DNA of 11,152 bases from Acidilobaceae archaeon (GTDB lineage: Archaea; Thermoproteota; Thermoprotei_A; Sulfolobales; Acidilobaceae): NCBI GenBank assembly GCA_027039295.1, contig JALWEW010000064.1:1-11152 (forward strand), given 5' to 3'. A model generated the notes under the pieces. The model had not been told where the DNA came from and searched no databases. It saw nothing but the letters and a program-made list of their open reading frames with translations. The stretch's first letter is position 1; each line of letters starts with the position of its first letter. A program made the translations under genes and the position numbers. Of this stretch, positions 1 to 5,362 are shown in pieces.

Positions 1-288
1 TCCTATGTGTATGTCGAAGAGGCTCGCCACAGCGTATATCATGAGTATAATGCCAGCGGCCACCCTGAAGTCGCTAAAGCTTACGTTTAGTATTTCGAAT
101 AAGTAGTCTCCTATAACGGCAAACGCCACGAGCATTATTAGTGCCGATAATAGAACCGTGTTGAGGAACTCGACCCTCTTCTCCTCCGCAATTTTCGATG
201 CCTCAATAGCGTAGAATGGGGATACCGTGACCGGGTCGAGCACGATGAATAGCATCAGTATCGACTTCAATAATACCCAGGCATTCAC
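1..288 (-). CDS. MarC family integral membrane protein (5' part only; continues off the left edge)
   Basis: Translating the minus strand from position 288 to the window edge gives 96 residues without a stop. They begin MNAWVLLKSILMLFIVLDPV and go on with a hydrophilic EASKIAEEKR turn, a hydrophobic helix, and a second helix ending VASLFDIHIG. An N-terminal helix running into a LFIVLDPVTVSPFY-type motif, followed by a short charged loop, is characteristic of the MarC/UPF0056 family, usually about 200 residues with six membrane helices. About half the protein is therefore missing. The family's function is unclear; the old link to multiple antibiotic resistance was not upheld. The start is a GTG with GGGGT five to nine bases upstream, and an in-frame TGA lies 33 bases before it (319-321). 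A TATA-like box (324-331) is well placed. The gene runs in the same direction as the GTPase gene, 76 bp beyond its stop. Confidence 0.82.
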   Translation of the reverse strand, partial: MNAWVLLKSILMLFIVLDPVTVSPFYAIEASKIAEEKRVEFLNTVLLSALIMLVAFAVIGDYLFEILNVSFSDFRVAAGIILMIYAVASLFDIHIG

Positions 289-323
289 TATGACCCCAGC
301 GCACTCGAGGGGTACTAGAGATC

Positions 324-331
324 ATTTTATC
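324..331 (-). promoter_or_regulatory. Probable TATA box for the MarC-family gene
   Basis: On the minus strand this reads GATAAAAT, preceded by the purine-rich GTAGAA, which could act as a BRE. Its centre is about 40 bp upstream of the GTG at 288, so transcription would start near 302 and leave a leader of about 14 nt containing the GGGGT ribosome site. Assigned by eye only. Confidence 0.45.
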
Positions 332-364
332 TTTCTACCGAGCGTCCAAGAGTGCAGCGCTCTC

Positions 365-1174
365 TTACCCACTCCTCTGCTTCGCCTTGAGATACTCTTC
401 CGGAGGCACATAGAATAATAGTTTAGCCTTGTGGTAGTCTCTAATGACTGTACGTGCAGCCTCCTCTATCAGAGGTTCGCCTGTGCTCCTATAGAACCAG
501 CCGCGGCGCTTAGCTATCTCCTCGAGTATCTCCACGGGATTCTTTGAGGTGATCCCGTAGGCGTCTAGCACACTACGCGGGTTATACTTGAGTGCCCTCT
601 CGAGGAGAGCTAATGCAGGGGGTACCGGGTCCACTAGCTCCTCCGGGGAGCGGCCCCTTATCACGGACTCTAGCCATCCACCCTCTACGGGTATGACGCC
701 GGGCGTGTCTATGAGGTAGAAGCCGGGCTCCACTTTGTATAGCTGTACGTGCCTAGTGTATCCCGGGCTACCCGGCACGGGGCTAGTTGAGGCTCCGTGC
801 CGGCCTCTGAGCGCATTTATTATTGAGGACTTCCCCGTCTTAGGGTAACCCACGATGGCCACAGTGAAAGGCTTCTCCCCCGCCGCCCTCTTAATGGCAG
901 CCCTCAGTATCCTAGTGCCTAGCCTAGCGCGTGCCGAGGTGTATACGACAGTGTAGCCCAGCGACTCGTATATGCTCTGCCACTTCTCGGCAACTCTTCT
1001 CGGCACTAGATCCGACTTGTTCAGCACGAGCATCATCCTCTTCCCGAAGGCCCTAACCATAGACTCGAGCTTTCTGCTATGAGTCGACATCGGATCCCTT
1101 ATGTCGAGTACCTCCACTACTACATCGGCATGCTTAATTGTCCTCGCGAGCAGCCTCCAGCTGGCTAGCTCCAC
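365..1174 (-). CDS. Circularly permuted GTPase, YlqF/YawG (HSR1-MMR1) family, probable ribosome-assembly GTPase
   Basis: The G motifs appear in permuted order, the hallmark of this family. Numbering from the furthest upstream GTG at 1234 (289 aa), they are a DxRxP-like motif at 44-48, G4 NKSD at 72-75, G5 TSA at 99-101, the G1 P-loop GYPKTGKSS at 129-137, a PGYT G2 segment at 157-160 and G3 DTPG at 176-179. A C-terminal alpha-helical domain follows. Characterised relatives (bacterial YlqF/RbgA, eukaryotic Lsg1/Nog2) act in large-subunit ribosome maturation, and the archaeal role is inferred from them. I favour the GTG at 1174 (269 aa) because GGGGGA lies six bases before it and archaeal homologues start just ahead of the W-R-x-x-x-x-x-I-x-x-ADVV helix. 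The GTG at 1234 has only a weak GAGAG. The gene follows the ferredoxin gene in the same direction and may be read from its promoter past a T-run. Confidence 0.9.
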   Translation of the reverse strand: MELASWRLLARTIKHADVVVEVLDIRDPMSTHSRKLESMVRAFGKRMMLVLNKSDLVPRRVAEKWQSIYESLGYTVVYTSARARLGTRILRAAIKRAAGEKPFTVAIVGYPKTGKSSIINALRGRHGASTSPVPGSPGYTRHVQLYKVEPGFYLIDTPGVIPVEGGWLESVIRGRSPEELVDPVPPALALLERALKYNPRSVLDAYGITSKNPVEILEEIAKRRGWFYRSTGEPLIEEAARTVIRDYHKAKLLFYVPPEEYLKAKQRSG

Positions 1175-1260
1175 TAGCCTTCCCCCAGCACGCACCCTAG
1201 ACGCGACTAGAGCCGATAAGCAGGTTGGAACCACAGCTCTCGTTAGAAGGTGCTAGACAT

Positions 1261-1270
1261 GGGGAAAAAG
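1261..1270 (-). terminator. T-rich tract downstream of the ferredoxin gene
   Basis: The minus strand reads CTTTTTCCCC, about 37 nt past the ferredoxin stop (1307) and upstream of the GTPase start. Archaeal transcription can terminate at runs of five or more T without a hairpin, so this may reduce read-through from the highly expressed ferredoxin into the GTPase gene. Weak evidence from composition alone. Confidence 0.35.
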
Positions 1271-1306
1271 ACTTGCCTCACACCTATCTAGGGAGTTGCC
1301 GGGTGG

Positions 1307-1555
1307 TTACTCCTCGACCTTCTCGTAGTGTATTATGCTGACCGGGCAGCTCTCGGCGGCTGAGGCTACACAGTCCTCTAGGTCCTCCGGCACTATACCC
1401 ACGGACTTAGACTCGCTGTGCTCGACCCTGTACTGCTCTACGATCTGGCTCTTCCCGTCCTCATCGTTCATCTCGAACACGTCGGGGCACAGGCTTACGC
1501 ATACCATGTCCGCTATGCACTGGTCGCGATCGATCCAGACCTTTATCTTGGCCAT
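1307..1555 (-). CDS. Single [4Fe-4S] ferredoxin with Asp cluster ligand (Pyrococcus type)
   Basis: This is a soluble electron carrier of 82 residues. The ligand pattern is C13-x2-D16-x2-C19 with C70-P at the far end. Two further cysteines, C23 and C62, are placed like the disulfide pair of the Pyrococcus furiosus ferredoxin, and the CPDVFEMNDE segment also matches that protein closely. D16 stands where most ferredoxins have cysteine. In P. furiosus the equivalent Asp is a cluster ligand and eases conversion between [4Fe-4S] and [3Fe-4S] forms. The protein is very acidic, typical of the family. Likely partners are 2-oxoacid oxidoreductases such as the IorAB encoded at the right of this window. 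The ATG is preceded by GGGGGTG at good spacing, and a TTTAAA box lies upstream (1602-1608). The family assignment is firm; the partner is inference. Confidence 0.95.
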   Translation of the reverse strand: MAKIKVWIDRDQCIADMVCVSLCPDVFEMNDEDGKSQIVEQYRVEHSESKSVGIVPEDLEDCVASAAESCPVSIIHYEKVEE

Positions 1556-1601
1556 CCCTCACACCCCCTATGGGCGCCGTGTCGGGGAGGCGTAATCGGT
1601 G

Positions 1602-1608
1602 TTTTAAA
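1602..1608 (-). promoter_or_regulatory. TATA box of the ferredoxin gene
   Basis: The minus strand reads TTTAAAA within GCGTTTAAAACACC, close to the archaeal consensus. It lies about 50 bp upstream of the ferredoxin ATG, predicting a start near 1579 and a leader of about 25 nt that includes the GGGGGTG ribosome site. It is the clearest TATA element in the 1556-1762 interval. Confidence 0.6.
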
Positions 1609-1695
1609 CGCTATTCTCAATACTATAATGTACAGCAACCTCTAGAGCATTTCTCTCTCCTCGCCTCCCACGGACAGCACCCGCTAAAACGCTGA

Positions 1696-1719
1696 AGCTC
1701 GAAGTGAGTAGTTCGAGCT
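1696..1719. repeat. Perfect 8-bp inverted repeat with 8-nt spacer, possible operator upstream of the PAC2 operon
   Basis: AGCTCGAA (1696-1703) and TTCGAGCT (1712-1719) are exact reverse complements separated by GTGAGTAG. Pairing stops outside these arms (A at 1695 faces A at 1720). The element ends next to a TATA-like CTAATATC (1718-1725), which would start transcription near 1747, just before the GGGGTG ribosome site. That position fits a transcription-factor site for the PAC2-Hsp20 operon. It could also fold as a hairpin if transcribed. No other copy was seen in the window. Confidence 0.4.
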
Positions 1720-1725
1720 AATATC
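1718..1725 (+). promoter_or_regulatory. Weak TATA-like element for the PAC2-Hsp20 operon
   Basis: CTAATATC lies about 40 bp before the TTG at 1763, giving a predicted start near 1747 and a short leader that contains GGGGTG. It matches the archaeal TATA consensus poorly, so the call rests mainly on spacing. Confidence 0.3.
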
Positions 1726-1762
1726 TCCCGGTGGCTACTGCAGTGCTTGGGGTGCAGCTCTT

Positions 1763-2536
1763 TTGCGCGGCGTATACTTGGAGGAGGAGATTAATGGTTT
1801 CATATTCAGGGAGTACTACGACCTCGGCAGGCCGAGGGTCCTCGTTCTGGGCCTACCCGACGTCGGACTCGTAGGCTCCATAGCTGCTATGCATATCATA
1901 CGTAGCCTCGATCTGAAGGATAGCGTTGGCGTGGAGAGCTACGCCTTCCTGCCCCCGGTAGTTGTCATAACACAGGGAGAGCCCAAGCACCCCATGAGGA
2001 TATACTCTAATGGCGAGATTGCAGCTCTTGTAACTGATGTGCCGGTGAGCCCTGCTGGGATACCAGCGCTCTCGTCGGCTATAGTAGAGTATGCTAGGAG
2101 GAAGGGTGTCGAACTCCTAGTAAGCATTACTGGCCTCGGCTCGCCAGCCCGCCTGAAGGGCGGCGAGCCTAAGGCTTACTGGATAGCATCCACGGAGAGG
2201 GCGGAGGAGAAGGCCCGCTCTCTCGGACTTGAGAGATTCTCGGACGGGATAATGGTTGGCCCTTACTCGATAGTGCTCAAGGAGTCTGCCCGCAAGAGGG
2301 TGGACAACATAGTAATTCTAGTCGAGTCCTATGTTGACTTCCCCGATCCCGAAGCCGCTGCCGAGGCGGTTAAAGCAGTATCGAAGCTCACAGGCATAGA
2401 TATAGACGTTGGCAGGCTCCTCAAAGAGGCTGAGACCCTAAAGCTGAGGCTACAGGAGTTAATGAAGGGGACGAAGGAGACCTTGAGTAAGATGGGTAAA
2501 GGCTATGAATACTCGTCCACACTAATCTACAGCTGA
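1763..2536 (+). CDS. PAC2 family protein (proteasome assembly chaperone-like, PbaA/PbaB type) with C-terminal HbYX tail
   Basis: This 257-residue soluble protein has the PAC2 fold signature. It starts with a beta-strand and glycine-rich turn, VLVLGLPDVGLVGSIAAMH (26-44), followed by PPVVVITQGEP (64-74), a segment around 94-101 (PVSPAGIP) and the VSITGLGSP motif (120-128). A charged helix near 218-246 precedes the tail. The last residues are LIYS, so the protein ends in hydrophobic-Tyr-X. This HbYX motif is how Rpt ATPases, PAN and the archaeal chaperones PbaA/PbaB dock into the 20S proteasome alpha ring. A role in proteasome assembly or regulation is thus supported by the family and the tail. 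The start is a TTG with GGGGTG eight bases upstream; there is no better in-frame start nearby. The stop lies 6 bp before the first possible start of the Hsp20-like gene. Confidence 0.88.
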   Translation: MRGVYLEEEINGFIFREYYDLGRPRVLVLGLPDVGLVGSIAAMHIIRSLDLKDSVGVESYAFLPPVVVITQGEPKHPMRIYSNGEIAALVTDVPVSPAGIPALSSAIVEYARRKGVELLVSITGLGSPARLKGGEPKAYWIASTERAEEKARSLGLERFSDGIMVGPYSIVLKESARKRVDNIVILVESYVDFPDPEAAAEAVKAVSKLTGIDIDVGRLLKEAETLKLRLQELMKGTKETLSKMGKGYEYSSTLIYS

Positions 2537-2551
2537 GGACCGGTGGGAGGC

Positions 2552-3004
2552 ATGAGCTATCCCGACGATGTCGCCAGGATAATCAGATACTTCAGGAGGA
2601 GGATGGAGGAAATCGAGTCACTGGCGATGTCTGCCATATCAGACCTACTGGAGTATCCCTCCCCCGGAGACCTCGCCGCGAAGGCCCGCATGCTACGCGA
2701 TGGAGCCATAGAGCCGCTGGTCTCAGTATTTGATGAGGGTGAGTATCTGCTTATAGCGGTAAACCTGCCCGGCGCCGCGCGCGACTCCATAGAGGTGAGG
2801 CTTTACACTGACAGAGTGGAGATAAGGGCTATACTACAGGAGGAAACCGTGCGCAGAGCCCTAGGTTCACTATACTGGTCGAGGGGGCTCAGAGAGTATA
2901 GGGGGTCCTTCAAGCTCCCAGCCCCTATAGATCCTAGTACAGCAGAGAAGGAGGTGCGCGGTGATATACTTCTAATCCGTGCCCGGAAACTAATCCAGCC
3001 CTAG
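2552..3004 (+). CDS. Hsp20/alpha-crystallin-like small heat shock protein, divergent
   Basis: Numbered from the GTG at 2543 (153 aa), residues 1-55 are a helical, charged N-terminal arm. Residues 57-148 resemble an alpha-crystallin domain: EPLVSVFDEGEYLLIAVNLPG, a strand pair SIEVRLYTDRVEI, then YRGSFKLPAPIDPSTAEKEV and RGDILLIRARK, corresponding to the family's usual 'nGvL' end strand. The protein stops five residues later (LIQP), so it lacks the C-terminal I-x-I motif that most oligomeric sHSPs use to bind neighbouring dimers. The ATG at 2552 is preferred because GGTG lies six bases upstream. The GTG at 2543, with GAGG upstream, is the alternative. It is co-directional with the PAC2 gene with a 6-15 bp gap, so the two almost certainly form one operon. 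It may hold unfolded clients or act on the PAC2 partner; that is inference. Confidence 0.8.
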   Translation: MSYPDDVARIIRYFRRRMEEIESLAMSAISDLLEYPSPGDLAAKARMLRDGAIEPLVSVFDEGEYLLIAVNLPGAARDSIEVRLYTDRVEIRAILQEETVRRALGSLYWSRGLREYRGSFKLPAPIDPSTAEKEVRGDILLIRARKLIQP

Positions 3005-3016
3005 AAAAGAGGAAAA
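3005..3016 (-). terminator. T-rich tract downstream of the membrane Fe-S oxidoreductase gene
   Basis: On the minus strand this reads TTTTCCTCTTTT, about 40 nt past the oxidoreductase stop codon (3055-3057) and right at the end of the convergent Hsp20-like gene. It fits an archaeal T-tract terminator. No matching T-run is seen on the plus strand in the 50-bp convergent gap. Confidence 0.45.
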
Positions 3017-3054
3017 CGGCAACTACTACCCCCTAGCTTCCCTTATCCGATGCT

Positions 3055-5175
3055 TCAGACGTTCTGGCTGCCCTCTTCTTCCAGCACGCTCTCCGCTAGG
3101 ATCTCTGCTATATCCTTGACTTCCAGGTTGAAATCGTCTGCTTCGGCTCTAAACATAGTATTACACATCGGGCAGGCCACCATTACAGTCTTAGCGCCGG
3201 TCTCCGAGGCCTCCTGTGTCCTTATCCTGGAGAGCCTCTCTCCGCGCTTTATCTCGAAGAACAGGTGGCCCCCTCCACCTCCACAGCAGAAGCTGTTCTC
3301 CCTGTTCCTAGGCATCTCCACTAGCTTCACGCCGGGCACGCTCTTGATTACCTCTCTAGGCTCATCGAATATGCCGTTCCACCTGCCGAGATAGCAGGGA
3401 TCATGGTAAGTGACTGTGAGGTCAACCCTCTTCCTGGGCCTCAGCTTACCCTCCCTGATCAGGCGGGCTAGGACTTGGCTGTGATGCTCAACCTCTAGTT
3501 TCTCCAGGAAGTCCGCCAGCTGCTTCGTCTCCTCATTCGACCTTAGATAGTTTATGTACTTCTTGTAGTCGTGCTTGAACACGGTGTAGCCGTGTGGGCA
3601 GTTGACTAGTAGTTTCTTAAACCTGTACTGTGAGAGCATCTCGAGGTTCTGCTTCATTATCTCCACGAAGAGTGTCTCCTCTCCCATTCTTCTCGCAGGC
3701 TCTCCGCAGCAGCTCTCCTCGAGTAGGACCCCAACCTTGATGCCAGCCTTCTTCAGGAGGGCGATAACGCTCTCCGCCACGGGCCTTATTCTTGGGTCGT
3801 AGCTTGTCACGCATCCTATCCAGTATAGGTAGTCATACTCCTCGTCCTCCCTGGCTATTATGTCCTCGCCGAACTTCTCCGCTAGGGACTGTATCCACTC
3901 CTCTCTATCGGCGGGGTTGAAGCCGAAGGGGTTGCCCTGCTGCATTATGTTATAGAGGGCGTTCTGGGCGTCCTCGGGGACCTCCTCGCTACCCATGGAG
4001 ATCAGGCCGCGGCGTATGTCTATTATCGTCTCAACCTGGTTGTTGAGCACGGGGCACTGATACACGCAGGCACCGCAGGTTACGCAACTGAAGACCTCCT
4101 CGGGGTCTATGCGTAGTTCTCCCATCTCCTCGCTCGTAACTTCAACGTCCCACTTGCCCTTATACATCGCATCCCTCAGTTTTACCATTATGTTACGTGG
4201 GCTCAGGATCTTGCCGCTGGCCGCCGCCGGGCACGCGTTGGTACACCTCATACACGAAGTGCAGGCTTCAAAGTCCATTCTCTGCTTCCAGGTAGTGTCT
4301 ATGAGCTTCACGACCCCTATGGGCCTCTCCTCCTCTATTCTCTTGTCGATATCCTCCACGGCCTTGTAGGCCGCCCTGACGTCGGGCTCGAGTCTCGCCA
4401 GGCTCACGTTCAGGCTTGCCGTCACTATGTGCCAGAGGTTAGTGTATGGGATCACGGCAAGCATGAACTGCGCTAGGAAGAAATGGAACAGCCAGAGTGG
4501 CCTGTATATGCTCGCGAGGGTGTTGATGCCGTGATGTATGGCCCACTTGAAGACCAGGTATCCCACGGGGTCCCAGAGGGGGCTCTCGTAGGGCGCCCTA
4601 TAGGGTGTCGCCGCCGCGGCTATGCCATCTAAGAAGAACCCCGTGGCTACTATAGTTATCAAACCGACATGAACAGCATAGTACACACGGTCCTGCGGCA
4701 GGTTGGGTGTTAATCTGAGCGCCCTCCTTATTATGGCTATTGTGCAGCCTATTAGCACTGAGATGCCAGCTATGTTATCGAGCAGCTTATAGGCCTCAAA
4801 CACCCCGCCCACAAGGTATCTATGACCCGTTAAGGGTAGCAGTACGTCCGACTCGAGTGCCCGGAGAATCGTTGATATGAAGAGCCATGTTATCCCACCA
4901 TAGATTAGCAGGTGCATTGTCCCCGGGAATTTGTGGCGTACGACTTTCCATTGCAGCAACGCATACTTCGTGAAGTACTTCAACCTCGTCCCTATGGGCT
5001 TATACTGGATCTTCTGGCCCCCTCTTGTCCACCGCAGGTACGCCTCGTAGAGCGCGTAGAGTAGCGCGGCCACGACAATAGTTGCGGTCACGTATACCAC
5101 GGGCCTCAGTTGCTCTACGAAGAGCCAGTGCTCTATGCATGGCGGTGTGGTACACGGAGCCGATGTTATATTCAC
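3055..5175 (-). CDS. Membrane-bound Fe-S oxidoreductase: NarI-like cytochrome b + 2x[4Fe-4S] + two CCG (HdrB/HdrD-like) domains
   Basis: The 706-residue protein has three parts. Residues 22-250 hold about five membrane helices (roughly 24-45, 87-107, 132-150, 167-187, 225-245) with candidate haem b histidines H88, H169, H215 and H231, like the gamma subunit of nitrate reductase. Two [4Fe-4S] motifs follow: C305-x2-C308-x2-C311-x3-C315-P and C364-x2-C367-x2-C370-x3-C374-P. Two CCG domains come last: C455/C489-C490-G/C526 and C594/C630-C631-G/C668-x2-C671. The first CCG ends CPHG, lacking the last cysteine. This layout matches membrane Fe-S oxidoreductases related to HdrDE, HmeCD and the ETF:menaquinone oxidoreductase (EMO) family, which exchange electrons between soluble partners and quinone. 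No etf, hdr or dsr gene is in the window, so the partner is unknown. The GTG start has GGGGGGT five bases upstream. Confidence 0.9.
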   Translation of the reverse strand: MNITSAPCTTPPCIEHWLFVEQLRPVVYVTATIVVAALLYALYEAYLRWTRGGQKIQYKPIGTRLKYFTKYALLQWKVVRHKFPGTMHLLIYGGITWLFISTILRALESDVLLPLTGHRYLVGGVFEAYKLLDNIAGISVLIGCTIAIIRRALRLTPNLPQDRVYYAVHVGLITIVATGFFLDGIAAAATPYRAPYESPLWDPVGYLVFKWAIHHGINTLASIYRPLWLFHFFLAQFMLAVIPYTNLWHIVTASLNVSLARLEPDVRAAYKAVEDIDKRIEEERPIGVVKLIDTTWKQRMDFEACTSCMRCTNACPAAASGKILSPRNIMVKLRDAMYKGKWDVEVTSEEMGELRIDPEEVFSCVTCGACVYQCPVLNNQVETIIDIRRGLISMGSEEVPEDAQNALYNIMQQGNPFGFNPADREEWIQSLAEKFGEDIIAREDEEYDYLYWIGCVTSYDPRIRPVAESVIALLKKAGIKVGVLLEESCCGEPARRMGEETLFVEIMKQNLEMLSQYRFKKLLVNCPHGYTVFKHDYKKYINYLRSNEETKQLADFLEKLEVEHHSQVLARLIREGKLRPRKRVDLTVTYHDPCYLGRWNGIFDEPREVIKSVPGVKLVEMPRNRENSFCCGGGGGHLFFEIKRGERLSRIRTQEASETGAKTVMVACPMCNTMFRAEADDFNLEVKDIAEILAESVLEEEGSQNV

Positions 5176-5210
5176 GCTTACCCCCCGCGGCTGGGCCTTG
5201 GCGCAGTACT

Positions 5211-5218
5211 CAATAAAA
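5211..5218 (-). promoter_or_regulatory. Probable TATA box of the membrane Fe-S oxidoreductase gene
   Basis: The minus strand reads TTTTATTG, about 40 bp upstream of the GTG at 5175. Predicted initiation near 5189 leaves a leader of about 14 nt that still contains the GGGGGGT ribosome site. The region is shared with the divergent polymerase promoter. Confidence 0.45.
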
Positions 5219-5257
5219 GGTAGCGCTAGAAAGCCCTTGGTGAAGCACCTATACCAC

Positions 5258-5298
5258 TATTTAAGTTATAACATTTAACTCTATTATTAATTAATAAT
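5258..5298. promoter_or_regulatory. AT-rich divergent promoter region with a perfect 16-bp palindrome
   Basis: This stretch is almost entirely A/T in an otherwise GC-rich window. It contains TATTTAAG (5258-5265), the palindrome GTTATAAC (5265-5272), ATTTAAC (5273-5279) and the perfect palindrome ATTATTAATTAATAAT (5283-5298). TATTTAAG is a good TATA box for a plus-strand start near 5288. The TTAATTAA core could serve for starts near 5317. The palindrome overlaps the first possible polymerase ATG (5297-5299), arguing that this ATG is promoter sequence and not the real start. It may be a regulator site or an easily melted element between the divergent genes. Confidence 0.5.
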
Positions 5299-5321
5299 GA
5301 CCATATTCTGGGTGGTTACCC

Positions 5322-5327
5322 CTTTAA
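5322..5327 (+). promoter_or_regulatory. TATA-like element favouring the downstream polymerase start
   Basis: TTTAAG in CCCTTTAAGGTATT predicts initiation near 5348-5350. The leader would then contain AGGGG (5353-5357) and lead to the ATG at 5363. It competes with the AT-rich elements at 5258-5298, which would give a longer leader of roughly 45-75 nt. Confidence 0.35.
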
Positions 5328-5362
5328 GGTATTCCCAGAGCAGGACTCACATAGGGGCACAA

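Noticed and set aside
227..418. Plus-strand ORF of 63 codons at the left end
   Set aside because: It lies antisense to the MarC-family gene and the end of the GTPase gene, has no ribosome site, and its protein resembles no family.
1335..1645. Two plus-strand ORFs overlapping the ferredoxin gene
   Set aside because: Both are antisense shadows of a clearly real ferredoxin gene and show no recognisable protein features.
1696..1726. GTTCGAGC resembled the T-loop of a tRNA
   Set aside because: The flanking bases do not form a T stem, and no acceptor, D or anticodon arm can be built around it.
5250..5300. AT-rich island next to the replicative polymerase considered as a replication origin
   Set aside because: I see no ORB-type repeats and no cdc6/orc1 gene in the window; a divergent promoter explains the composition.
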